The translations under genes and the position numbers were made by a program. This document shows, piece by piece, positions 1 to 7,633 of a stretch of DNA of 19,803 bases (position 1 is its first letter; each line of letters starts with the position of its first letter). The stretch comes from Clostridiales bacterium (GTDB lineage Bacteria > Bacillota > Clostridia > Lachnospirales > Lachnospiraceae): positions 1 through 19,803 of the forward strand of contig DXXQ01000257.1 in the NCBI GenBank assembly GCA_019416265.1, written 5' to 3'. The notes beneath the pieces are model-generated. The model worked only from the letters and a program-made list of their open reading frames with translations, had not been told where the DNA came from and did not search any database.

Positions 1-20
1 TTTTTATATAGTCCCAGATT

Positions 21-1013
21 TCATGCCAGATTTTCATAATAACTCTCCTCTAAGTGTTCTTCTCTTATGATTTTGTGAAAAAGCTCAGGCACAGGCGCTG
101 TAAAGGTTCTGTCTGACAGTCCCTCAAATTTGCCCTCAAGCTTCGGAAATACCACCTTATAGGCGTGAAGAAGCTGATGACAAAGCCGGTATCTGTCCCG
201 GTACTTTTTATTTAAGGCTTCGTTTCCATATTTGCCGTCTCCGAGAAGGGGATGCCCGATGCTGGAAAGATGGGCACGGATCTGATGGGTGCGCCCTGTG
301 ATCAGGCGGACCTCCAGAAGTGTCAGTGCTCCGTTATTTCCAAGGGGCCTGTATGCGGTTTCAATGGGAAGGGAGTCTTCTCTTTTTTCTTTGTATACGG
401 TAACTTTATTTGTTTTTTTATCTTTGTGCAGGTAGCCTTTTATATGGGATTCTTCCCGGATCACCCCTTTGACCAGACAGAGGTAATATTTATGAAGGGT
501 TCTGTCGTGGAAAAGCTCCGACAGCATCTGAAGTCCCGCAAGACTTTTTCCCCCTGCGATCAGGCCGCTGGTATTTCGATCCAGGCGGTTGCACACAGAA
601 GGTCTGAAGGTTTTCAGCTGCTCTTCGTCTATGGCCTTTTTCTGCAGAAGGTATCCGGTCAGGTATTCTACCATAGACGGTTCCTCCCCGTCTGCAGGCT
701 GGGAAAGCATCCCCGCCGGTTTATTGAGGAAGATCACATCTCTGTCCTCGTAGACAACGTCAAGATCGCAGACAGCGCTGGCTGCCTTCTGTGTTCCTTC
801 AAACTTCTCAAAGGTTTCGTCGCTGAGAAACAGCTTTACTTCATCGCCTTTTTTGAGCATTTCGTTTCCTGCGGCTTTTTTTCCGTTGAGGGTGATGTTT
901 TTCTTCCTCATCATTTTGTAAAAAAAGCTTTTGGGGGCTTCTTTGAGAAGCTTGCCCAGATATTTGTCAAAGCGCTGTCCTGCTTCGTTTTCGTCGATGA
1001 TAAATTGTTTCAT
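21..1013 (-). CDS. RluA-family 23S rRNA-type pseudouridine synthase
   Basis: Isomerises specific uridines in structured RNA, probably 23S rRNA, to pseudouridine in the cytoplasm. An N-terminal S4-like RNA-binding region spans about residues 12-70, followed by the catalytic domain from about 85 to 300. The catalytic motif reads NRLDRNTSGL with the nucleophilic aspartate at D145, and the second family motif GRTHQIRAHL lies at 240-249. The length of 330 residues is usual for RluC/RluD-type enzymes. ATG is preceded by AGGAG at good spacing. It is the last gene of the relQ-led run, 27 bases after the small membrane protein gene. The exact target uridine cannot be read from sequence; the family is certain, the RluC versus RluD assignment is not. 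Confidence 0.93.
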   Translation of the reverse strand: MKQFIIDENEAGQRFDKYLGKLLKEAPKSFFYKMMRKKNITLNGKKAAGNEMLKKGDEVKLFLSDETFEKFEGTQKAASAVCDLDVVYEDRDVIFLNKPAGMLSQPADGEEPSMVEYLTGYLLQKKAIDEEQLKTFRPSVCNRLDRNTSGLIAGGKSLAGLQMLSELFHDRTLHKYYLCLVKGVIREESHIKGYLHKDKKTNKVTVYKEKREDSLPIETAYRPLGNNGALTLLEVRLITGRTHQIRAHLSSIGHPLLGDGKYGNEALNKKYRDRYRLCHQLLHAYKVVFPKLEGKFEGLSDRTFTAPVPELFHKIIREEHLEESYYENLA

Positions 1014-1040
1014 ATCTTCTCCTGTAATAAAGCTTTGCCA

Positions 1041-1664
1041 TTATAAACAAAGGGCAAGCAGGGTATGCCTGATCATCTCATTTCTGGAAAACTCCGGATA
1101 TCTCTCGTCCGGAGTAAATTTGATATCCGCCTCCAGAGCTTCTCTGTGTTCGTTCATGGAGTCCAGACGTTCCAGAAAGGGTTTCAGGTCAGTAAAGACC
1201 TTCAGGGTTACCTTATAACCATTTTTCCGCACAATCTTCTGCGCCTGTTCTCCCATGAAGGCTGCGTCGATCTTGGGATCGCTGCTGTAGCAGACAACGG
1301 TATTTCCGCAGACAGCTGCCGCGTCAATGTAGCCGCTTTTTTCGTAGAAGGTCATATACATCTCATATGCCATTACAAGGCTTCCCTGGTGTTCTCTGAT
1401 CTTCCGGTAGAGACTTTCGTCAAGAGGTCTGCACCGAAGGATCATGATCAGATTTACGAGAGCCTTACATGCCGGAAGACAGCCTACAACACTGATCACC
1501 GTCCAGATGGTAAGTCTGGAGCCGTGGTAGGCCCATGCGCTGAAAAAGATTCCCAGCGGCACTGCAAAGAGAAGGAAGGTGATCAGAAGCTGTTTCTTTT
1601 TTTCTGCCCTGAAATAACCGTAGTCCCCTTTTCTTATCTTCTGTTTTTTCTTAGGATCACTCAT
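1041..1664 (-). CDS. Small membrane protein of unknown function
   Basis: I do not recognise a family. The 207-residue product starts with a very basic stretch (residues 3-28), has two hydrophobic segments at about 26-46 and 50-75 that look like a membrane hairpin, and ends in a soluble domain of about 130 residues that the positive-inside rule would place in the cytoplasm. The soluble part is mixed alpha/beta in appearance, with no obvious catalytic motif. The start lies only three bases after the ygiQ stop, and its AGGAG ribosome binding site is inside the end of ygiQ, so translation is probably coupled to it. Position in a run with relQ, ygiQ and a pseudouridine synthase gives no firm clue to function. 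Confidence 0.85.
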   Translation of the reverse strand: MSDPKKKQKIRKGDYGYFRAEKKKQLLITFLLFAVPLGIFFSAWAYHGSRLTIWTVISVVGCLPACKALVNLIMILRCRPLDESLYRKIREHQGSLVMAYEMYMTFYEKSGYIDAAAVCGNTVVCYSSDPKIDAAFMGEQAQKIVRKNGYKVTLKVFTDLKPFLERLDSMNEHREALEADIKFTPDERYPEFSRNEMIRHTLLALCL

Positions 1665-1667
1665 GGA

Positions 1668-3575
1668 TTAACGAACTCCTTTTTCTTTCCGTTTATGTAC
1701 GTTTCTTATGGTTTTCTTTTTCTTATTTCCCCTTTTCTCCTGTTGGTTTCCGGCTTTGCCTCCTGTGCCGGATGCTTTTTCCCGGATGGGACGGATCAGG
1801 CATTTTTTGTCATAGCCCACAAGGTCCATTCGTCCGGCAAGCTTCAGTCCCTCCAGAACAAGCTCCCTGTTTGCAGGATTTTTATACTGCATCAGGGCTC
1901 TCTGAATGGCTTTTTCGTGAGGATTTCTCGGCACATAAACCTTTTCCCCTGTAAGAGGATGGATCCCGGTATAATACATACAGGTGGAAAGGGTGGATGG
2001 TGTCGGGTAAAAATCCTGTACCTGTTCCGGTGTAAAGCCAAGGTCACGGACATATTCTGCAAGCCGCACCGCTTCCTTCATGGTACAGCCCGGATGGGAG
2101 GACATGAAGTAGGGCACTGCAAACTGCTGTTTCCCTGTCTTTTTGTTTGCTTCCTCATATTCCCTGAGAAACTGCTGATATACGCTGTGGGAAGGCTTTC
2201 CCATATATTTCAGCACCTGGTCGGACACATGCTCCGGCGCAACCCGCAGCTGTCCGCTTACATGGTGCTCCACCAGTTCCCGAAGGAAGGTTTTATCTTT
2301 GTCAGCCACAACATAGTCAAACCGCACTCCTGAACGGATAAAGACTTTCTTTACTTTCGGGATCTGGCGCAGTTTGCGGAGAAGAGCCACATAGTCCCTG
2401 TGGTCTACGTCCAGATTTTTACAGGGCGTGGGAAAAAGACACTGGCGGTTCATGCACACCCCTTTTGTGAGCTGCTTTTTACAGGAGGGCTGTCGAAAAT
2501 CTGCAGTGGGGCCTCCCACATCGTGGATGTAGCCCTTGAAATCTTCCTCCTGTGTCATCAGCTTTGCTTCCTCGATCAGGGATTCGTGGCTTCTTGTCTG
2601 GAGAATACGGCCCTGATGAAAGGTAAGGGCGCAGAAGCTGCAGCTTCCAAAGCAGCCTCTGTTGCTTGTCAGGCTGAATTTAATTTCCTCGAGAGCAGGG
2701 ATTCCGCCCTTTTCCTCATACATAGGATGACTTTTTCTGGTATAGGGAAGGGCATAAACGTCATCCATCTCTTCCCGGCTCAGCGGATGGGCGGGAGGAT
2801 TCTGGACGATATAGCCTTTTGTCCCATAGGATTCCGCCATTGGTTTCGCTGTAAAAGGATCTGTATTTTTGTACTGAACGGCAAAGCTTTCTGCGTACAG
2901 TTTTTTATTTTCGGAGATTTCCTCAAAGGAAGGCAGAAGGATCGGCTCATATACGCGGCTTAAATCCCTGCATTTAAAAACCGTTCCCGGAATATAGGTG
3001 ATCTCCTCTACCGGAATCCCGCTTTCCAGAGCTTCCGCGATCTCCAGAATGGAATGTTCGCCCATTCCGTAAGAGATAAGGTCTGCGCCGGAATCCATGA
3101 GAACGCTGCGGCGTACACGGTTGTCCCAGTAATCGTAGTGGGCAAGGCGCCGAAGACTGGCTTCGATTCCTCCCAGTATGATCGGTGTCTTTTTATAGGT
3201 CTGACGGATGAGATTGCTGTAAACAGTGGCTGCCCTGTCCGGTCTGTGCCCCATTTCACCGCCTGGGGAATAGGCGTCTTTCTGCCTGTGTTTCCCGGAT
3301 ACGGTATAGTGGTTTACCATGGAGTCCATGTTTCCCGCAGAGACGAGAAAGCCCAGCCGGGGTTCCCCGAAGACCTGTACGCTTTCCTTCTGTTTCCAGT
3401 CCGGCTGACAGATCATTCCCACCCTGTAGCCTCTGCTTTCCAGAAGGCGGCTTATGATCGCAGACCCAAAGGAAGGATGGTCCACATAGGCATCCCCTGT
3501 CACATAGACAAAATCTACCCGGTCCCATCCTCTTTCTTCCATTTCTCTTTTATTTACCGGTAAAAAATCCTGCAT
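1668..3575 (-). CDS. ygiQ: YgiQ family radical SAM protein
   Basis: A large radical S-adenosylmethionine enzyme of the YgiQ family, whose substrate is not known. The N-terminal region (about 1-300) carries a B12-binding-like fold typical of the family. The [4Fe-4S] cluster motif CxxxCxxC is at C308, C312 and C315, followed by the radical SAM barrel and a family-specific C-terminal part. The last 45 or so residues are strongly basic and low in complexity. At 635 residues it is somewhat shorter than E. coli YgiQ. The ATG directly follows the TAA of the HAD gene with no spacing, with GAGGA inside the upstream gene end, so the two are translationally coupled. Confidence 0.93.
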   Translation of the reverse strand: MQDFLPVNKREMEERGWDRVDFVYVTGDAYVDHPSFGSAIISRLLESRGYRVGMICQPDWKQKESVQVFGEPRLGFLVSAGNMDSMVNHYTVSGKHRQKDAYSPGGEMGHRPDRAATVYSNLIRQTYKKTPIILGGIEASLRRLAHYDYWDNRVRRSVLMDSGADLISYGMGEHSILEIAEALESGIPVEEITYIPGTVFKCRDLSRVYEPILLPSFEEISENKKLYAESFAVQYKNTDPFTAKPMAESYGTKGYIVQNPPAHPLSREEMDDVYALPYTRKSHPMYEEKGGIPALEEIKFSLTSNRGCFGSCSFCALTFHQGRILQTRSHESLIEEAKLMTQEEDFKGYIHDVGGPTADFRQPSCKKQLTKGVCMNRQCLFPTPCKNLDVDHRDYVALLRKLRQIPKVKKVFIRSGVRFDYVVADKDKTFLRELVEHHVSGQLRVAPEHVSDQVLKYMGKPSHSVYQQFLREYEEANKKTGKQQFAVPYFMSSHPGCTMKEAVRLAEYVRDLGFTPEQVQDFYPTPSTLSTCMYYTGIHPLTGEKVYVPRNPHEKAIQRALMQYKNPANRELVLEGLKLAGRMDLVGYDKKCLIRPIREKASGTGGKAGNQQEKRGNKKKKTIRNVHKRKEKGVR

Positions 3576-4241
3576 TTATAATTCCTCGTATGTATCTGTA
3601 ATTACCTGTTCATAGGTATTGATATAGTAGTCTGCAGCAGCCCGCTTTTCTTCCCTCTGGAACATACTGTAGCCGTCTTCCACTGCACAGACCTCCATAC
3701 CTGCGTTTTTGCCCGCCTGGATTCCTGCCACAATGTCTTCGAATACAAGACATTCCCCGGAACTGACGCCCAGCTTCTGTGCCGCCTTTAAATAAACGTC
3801 CGGGGCAGGCTTGCCTTTATTTACCTCACAGGCTGTCACAATATGACTGAAAAAGCCCCGAACTCCGTGGCTTTCAAGAACAGCCTCAATAAGCGCCCTG
3901 TCGTTGCTGGACGCCACTGCCATCAAAATCCCCTTCTCTTTGAGATAGGGGAGAAATTCTTTTACGCCGGGTTTCAGCGGTACGCTCCGGCGGTATTTTT
4001 CCATTGCCATCTGTTTCCAGGTTTCCTTGATCTCGTCAAGAGATTCCTCAATTGGAAAGTGTTCCCGGAAGTAGGCGGCTGTCTCTGTGAAGGATAGGCC
4101 CTCGATCTCGTGCTGCAGGCCATCCGGTACTTCCAGACCGTAAGAACCCAGATACTCTATGTCGATATCTCCCCAGATTCCGAGAGAATCTACAAGAGTT
4201 CCGTCCAGGTCAAATATTACTGCCTTTTTATTTTTCAGCAT
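3576..4241 (-). CDS. HAD-family hydrolase, beta-phosphoglucomutase-like phosphatase
   Basis: Haloacid dehalogenase superfamily phosphatase with the helical cap inserted after motif I (subfamily I). Motif I FDLDGT places the nucleophile at D11 and the acid/base at D13. Motif II serine is near S111, motif III lysine at K144 in GKPAPDVY, and motif IV acidic pair at E168-D169, so all catalytic positions are present. The 221 residues match beta-phosphoglucomutase or phosphoglycolate-phosphatase-like members; the small-molecule substrate cannot be fixed. It starts 11 bases after relQ with a GAGGG ribosome binding site and abuts ygiQ directly, so it belongs to the relQ transcript. Confidence 0.92.
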   Translation of the reverse strand: MLKNKKAVIFDLDGTLVDSLGIWGDIDIEYLGSYGLEVPDGLQHEIEGLSFTETAAYFREHFPIEESLDEIKETWKQMAMEKYRRSVPLKPGVKEFLPYLKEKGILMAVASSNDRALIEAVLESHGVRGFFSHIVTACEVNKGKPAPDVYLKAAQKLGVSSGECLVFEDIVAGIQAGKNAGMEVCAVEDGYSMFQREEKRAAADYYINTYEQVITDTYEEL

Positions 4242-4252
4242 GTTTTCCCTCT

Positions 4253-5068
4253 TTATGATATACTATGATAAACTGCCTGGGCACGGTAGCCTTCCGAAAT
4301 AATGTCAAGCTGCCGGTGAAAACGCTCAAGCTGCTGGAGATCCTTTGTCTTAAATACCCGCAGGAATTCGTCCTGAATCTTCATCACTTCGCGCTGGTTG
4401 GCAAGTTTATACAGATTTTCGATATTGATCAGAATATCCTTTACCAGATTTGACTGCATCTGGGAGGAGTTCTGTGCGTCCATGATCTCGTTTCGTACAG
4501 ACGCCATTTCATGATCCAGTGAAATAATGGCATCCGCAGCCTTGCTCAGTCGCTCTGCAACGTGGGCAGGCATATCTCCCTTATACTTATACTGAAGGGA
4601 GTGCTCGATCGTCGCCCAGAAATTCATTGCCATGGTACGGATCTGAATCTCTGCCTGTAACCGTTTCGGACCGTGGATCGTCTCCACTGTGTAGTAAATG
4701 ATCAGGTGATAGCTGCGGTATCCGCTCTGCTTCATATGCTTCAGATAGTTCTTCTCGCTTTTTATTTCCATGTCGCTGCGGTTCTGGATGAGACGGGCAA
4801 CTGTTTCGATGTCTTCCTCAAACTGGCAGATGATACGCACACCTGCAATGTCTTCTATTTCCGTTTCCATCCTCTCCATGGGAATGTGCTTGCGCTGCAT
4901 CTTCTCCAGGATACTGCTGACGCTTTTCACGCGTCCTTCCACCTGTTCGATGGGAGAATAGAGATCATTCTCCTTATGTTCGTCAATGATATGTCTGAAT
5001 TTCACAACCAGCTCTCTTACAGCCAGTTCATATGGGCATAAAATGCTTCTCCATAACTGTATTTCCAT
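4253..5068 (-). CDS. relQ: RelQ/YjbM-type small alarmone synthetase, (p)ppGpp synthase
   Basis: Transfers pyrophosphate from ATP to GDP or GTP to make the stringent alarmone (p)ppGpp. The sequence aligns by eye with Bacillus subtilis YjbM/RelQ across its length: EDIAGVRI around residue 73, SGYRSYH at 115-121, EIQIRT from 140 and FWATIEHSL with the key glutamate at E155. There is no HD hydrolase domain and no TGS/ACT domain. An upstream ATG at 5179 is open but lies inside the M23 gene without a ribosome binding site; the ATG at 5068 has AAGGAG eight bases upstream and matches the family start, so it is chosen. The protein is 271 residues, about 60 longer than B. subtilis RelQ; the extension is predicted helical. 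First gene of a five-gene run. Confidence 0.93.
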   Translation of the reverse strand: MEIQLWRSILCPYELAVRELVVKFRHIIDEHKENDLYSPIEQVEGRVKSVSSILEKMQRKHIPMERMETEIEDIAGVRIICQFEEDIETVARLIQNRSDMEIKSEKNYLKHMKQSGYRSYHLIIYYTVETIHGPKRLQAEIQIRTMAMNFWATIEHSLQYKYKGDMPAHVAERLSKAADAIISLDHEMASVRNEIMDAQNSSQMQSNLVKDILINIENLYKLANQREVMKIQDEFLRVFKTKDLQQLERFHRQLDIISEGYRAQAVYHSIS

Positions 5069-5102
5069 TTTACTCGCTCCTTGCATTTCCATATGTCTTT
5101 TT

Positions 5103-5111
5103 ATTATAGCA
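5103..5111 (-). promoter_or_regulatory. Extended -10 promoter for the relQ run
   Basis: Read on the minus strand the site is TGCTATAAT, a perfect TATAAT with a TG extended -10 element. No good -35 box sits at 16-18 bases, as expected for extended -10 promoters. The predicted start of transcription is near 5096, giving a leader of about 28 bases with AAGGAG at 5077-5082. It lies just beyond the M23 stop codon, which makes relQ and its followers a separate transcription unit. Confidence 0.65.
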
Positions 5112-5132
5112 TAATTCCCGGAAAAATTCTCG

Positions 5133-5945
5133 TTAATATGAATAGTTTCTAAAATTTTTAGAATTGGCACGGAGTACATAATAGGGGTTTACGCTGAGCT
5201 CTTCATGATGGGGTGTTTGGATATAAATGCCGAGATGAAGATGTACCGGAAATTTTCCCCTGGTTTCCCGGGGACCGTATCCGGTATCTCCCATATATCC
5301 AAGGATCTCTCCTGCTTCCACGGCCTCCCCTTCCCTGAATTCTCTCTCATACCCGGAAAGATGAGCATAATAAAAATATCCTCCCGAAGGGGCGCGGATT
5401 CCGATCCGATACCCTCCCAGAGGCAGCCATCCGATTCGTTCCACCACCCCGTCGGTCATGCTCATAACAGGATAGTATCCGGATTTGCTGACTTTTCCAA
5501 ACAGGTCTGTTCCCTCATGTATGCGATCTCCTCCATATTCTCTTGGCTTTCCGAAGCTATTCTCAAACGAAATGTTCCGGTCCGGTATGGGAAAGTAAAC
5601 CACATCTGACCAGACAGCCTGATACGCTTTTTTCAGGAGCCGGTATTCCCGCGGCTTATATTTCACAAAGGGCGTTTTGTCCGTACACACCTGCTTTGGC
5701 GCAAAGCTTCCCCGAAGCATGGTGACGGTGAGCACATCGGCAAAATCCCCGCCTTTTTCGCTCTTTCTCATAATCTCTTCATAGAGCGCAGGCTTTAATT
5801 CCTGCCTGCGGAAAGCCTCTGTCTCACAGGTGTTTTCCCCAAGTACGGAAGCCCGGCTCCTGTCCTCAAGAATGAGCAGAATTGCAGCTGTGAGCACCAG
5901 GGCAGTCAGCAGTGCAAGGCTGTATCCTTTCCAATGATCCTTCAT
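5133..5945 (-). CDS. M23 (LytM-type) peptidoglycan endopeptidase, membrane-anchored
   Basis: Zinc metallopeptidase expected to cut peptide cross-bridges or stems of peptidoglycan outside the membrane. One N-terminal hydrophobic segment (about 8-26) anchors it. The M23 domain occupies about residues 135-260, with zinc ligands H143 and D147 in the HxxxD pattern and H237 in the HLH pattern (H235/H237), plus H195 in YYAHL. All catalytic positions are present, so it is probably active. The region between anchor and domain (30-120) has no recognised motif. Start ATG has GGGAGG five bases upstream, but that site is locked in a hairpin (separate entry). Sporulation or general wall remodelling are both possible; sequence does not decide. 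Confidence 0.9.
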   Translation of the reverse strand: MKDHWKGYSLALLTALVLTAAILLILEDRSRASVLGENTCETEAFRRQELKPALYEEIMRKSEKGGDFADVLTVTMLRGSFAPKQVCTDKTPFVKYKPREYRLLKKAYQAVWSDVVYFPIPDRNISFENSFGKPREYGGDRIHEGTDLFGKVSKSGYYPVMSMTDGVVERIGWLPLGGYRIGIRAPSGGYFYYAHLSGYEREFREGEAVEAGEILGYMGDTGYGPRETRGKFPVHLHLGIYIQTPHHEELSVNPYYVLRANSKNFRNYSY

Positions 5946-5950
5946 CGCTT

Positions 5951-5984
5951 ACCTCCCATATCCTATACAGCATATGAGGGAGGT
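5951..5984 (-). promoter_or_regulatory. Hairpin sequestering the M23 gene ribosome binding site
   Basis: In the minus-strand RNA, ACCTCCC near 5978-5984 pairs with GGGAGGT at 5951-5957, followed after a two-base bulge by four A-U pairs around a ten-base loop. The right arm contains the whole ribosome binding site of the M23 gene, five bases before its ATG. Seen directly in sequence; a role in limiting translation is inferred. There is no T-tract, so it is not an intrinsic terminator. Confidence 0.6.
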
Positions 5985-6027
5985 CTTTCTCTTAGAACCG
6001 GTTTTTCTGTTTTTTTCCACGAGTAAA

Positions 6028-6060
6028 ACCCCATCCGGTTATTCTGTTTCCGGATGGGGT
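6028..6060 (-). terminator. Intrinsic terminator after pepD
   Basis: An 11-base perfect inverted repeat ACCCCATCCGG / CCGGATGGGGT with an 11-base loop lies 31 bases after the pepD stop. On the minus strand it is followed by only four T residues before the pattern breaks, so it may be leaky. It sits between pepD and the M23 gene. Confidence 0.7.
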
Positions 6061-6090
6061 CTGCTTTCTGGCTGTAATAAAAGATCAGGA

Positions 6091-7539
6091 TCAGTCTTTC
6101 AGCGCCTCAAGAGTTTTCAGAAGATATTTCCATACACGTTCTGTAGAAGCAATGGAAAGAACCTCCTCTGAGGTGTGTACGTTCTTCATGTCAGGACCAA
6201 AGGAGATGGAATCAAGACCTTCCATTTTCTGGAAGAACAGTCCGCACTCCAGACCTGCGTGGATGGCAATGACCTGAGGCTCTTCGCCGTACATTTCTTT
6301 GTATACTTCGATCATTTTTTCACGAAGAGGTGAATCTTTGCGGTATTCCCATGCCGGGTATGCGCCTTTCACCTCATATTCTCCGCCAAGGAATTCGGTG
6401 AGGTAAGAAAGCTTGTCGGAGAGAAGATCTTTGGCTGTTCCCACAGAGCTTCTTACGCTGGATGCTGTTGTAAACTCATCCTCTGTAAGCTTCATAACCC
6501 CCATATTGGTGGAGGTTTCTACCAGATTTTCAATGGTTCCGCTCATTTTTACCACGCCGGAGATCACATTCATCAGGTAGAAAATCACTTTCTCACAGCT
6601 TGTAGGATGGAGAACCTTCTCGCCTGCTGTTCCCAGTTCCTCTGTAACTACTGTGATTCCCTCGTCTGTGCCGGCGTATTCTGAACGGAATGCCTTTTCC
6701 ATAGATGCTGCAAGAGCTTTTACTGCCTCCAGATCTTCCTTTGCAACAAGGATTTCCGCAAAAGCTTCCCTTGGAATTGCGTTGTCTTTCTGTCCGCCTT
6801 CCAGATGGATCAGGCCAAAGGAAGTTTCTTTTTTCAGATTATAGAGGAAACGTCCCAGAAGGATGCTTGCACTTGCGCGGCCCTTGTCGATCTCGATACC
6901 GGAATGACCACCCATAAGTCCGCAGATTTTCACTTTTACTTTCTCTCCCTCTGCGTCTGTTCTGCACACCGGAATGTGGCTGATGCTGGTCTGTCCCCCT
7001 GCGCAGCTTACAAGAAGGAAGCCTTCCTCTTCAGAGTCAAGATTCAGAAGTCTTCTGCCTTTTAAAACGCTGCAGTCCATGCCTTCTGCGCCCAGAAGAC
7101 CGATTTCCTCGTCTACTGTGATCACCACTTCCAGGGCCGGGTGAGCAATGTCGCTGCTGTCAAGGATCGCAAGGCCGTATGCCACGGCAATTCCGTTGTC
7201 GCCGCCGAGCGTTGTGCCGTTTGCAGTTACATAGCCGTCCTCTACAGAAAGGTTTAATCCGTCTTTGGTAAAGTCATGCTCTACATCCGGACGTTTCTCG
7301 CACACCATATCCATATGACCCTGAAGGATGACTCCGGGTGCGTTTTCATAGCCTGAGGTTGCAGGCTTGCGGATGATCACATTGCCCAGTTCATCCTGGA
7401 TGTATTCCAGTTCATGTTCCTTTGCAAACTGTACAAGGTAATTGCTGATCTGCTCTGTGTTTCCGGATCCCCGGGGAATTTTGCTGATTTCTTCAAAATA
7501 ATGAAATACTCTTTTCGGTTCACAATTTTCTAATGCCAT
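6091..7539 (-). CDS. pepD: Aminoacyl-histidine dipeptidase (M20 family, PepD)
   Basis: Cytosolic di-zinc dipeptidase of the M20C group that hydrolyses Xaa-His and other dipeptides. Metal and catalytic residues are all visible: H75 and the paired catalytic D77 in GHMDMV, bridging D114 in GGDNG, E144-E145 in DEEIG with the general base, D168 in LNLDSEE, and a C-terminal histidine in IHAGLECG. The 482-residue length is normal. An in-frame TTG at 7557 would extend it by six codons, but that stretch is the GGAGGTT ribosome binding site itself, so the ATG at 7539 is the start. Monocistronic, divergent from ylbJ and ended by the hairpin at 6028-6060. Confidence 0.95.
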   Translation of the reverse strand: MALENCEPKRVFHYFEEISKIPRGSGNTEQISNYLVQFAKEHELEYIQDELGNVIIRKPATSGYENAPGVILQGHMDMVCEKRPDVEHDFTKDGLNLSVEDGYVTANGTTLGGDNGIAVAYGLAILDSSDIAHPALEVVITVDEEIGLLGAEGMDCSVLKGRRLLNLDSEEEGFLLVSCAGGQTSISHIPVCRTDAEGEKVKVKICGLMGGHSGIEIDKGRASASILLGRFLYNLKKETSFGLIHLEGGQKDNAIPREAFAEILVAKEDLEAVKALAASMEKAFRSEYAGTDEGITVVTEELGTAGEKVLHPTSCEKVIFYLMNVISGVVKMSGTIENLVETSTNMGVMKLTEDEFTTASSVRSSVGTAKDLLSDKLSYLTEFLGGEYEVKGAYPAWEYRKDSPLREKMIEVYKEMYGEEPQVIAIHAGLECGLFFQKMEGLDSISFGPDMKNVHTSEEVLSIASTERVWKYLLKTLEALKD

Positions 7540-7581
7540 AGTCTGATTAACCTCCAAAATTTATTTGATTTTTATCAAAAC

Positions 7582-7610
7582 TCATATATATTCATAAAGC
7601 GCCATATGCT
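7582..7610 (+). promoter_or_regulatory. Possible sigma-E-type promoter for ylbJ
   Basis: TCATATA (7582-7588) and CATATGCT (7603-7610) resemble the sporulation mother-cell sigma-E -35 and -10 elements (5 of 7 and 6 of 8 positions by my consensus), separated by exactly 14 bases. The expected transcription start near 7617 leaves a very short leader. B. subtilis ylbJ is known to be sigma-E dependent, which fits, but the match is imperfect. Confidence 0.4.
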
Positions 7611-7633
7611 TTTATAAAAAACGGCTGGCGCGT

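Noticed and set aside
252..1046. Plus-strand open frame of 264 codons opposite the pseudouridine synthase
   Set aside because: Mirror frame of a gene with clear catalytic motifs; no motif or ribosome binding site of its own.
1065..2333. Long plus-strand open frame of 422 codons opposite the membrane protein and ygiQ genes
   Set aside because: It is antisense to two well-supported genes, has a cysteine-, histidine- and phenylalanine-rich composition typical of a shadow frame, and no family motif.
5069..5179. N-terminal extension of relQ to an ATG at 5179
   Set aside because: It lies partly inside the M23 gene and upstream of the extended -10 promoter, without a ribosome binding site; the family start is at 5068.
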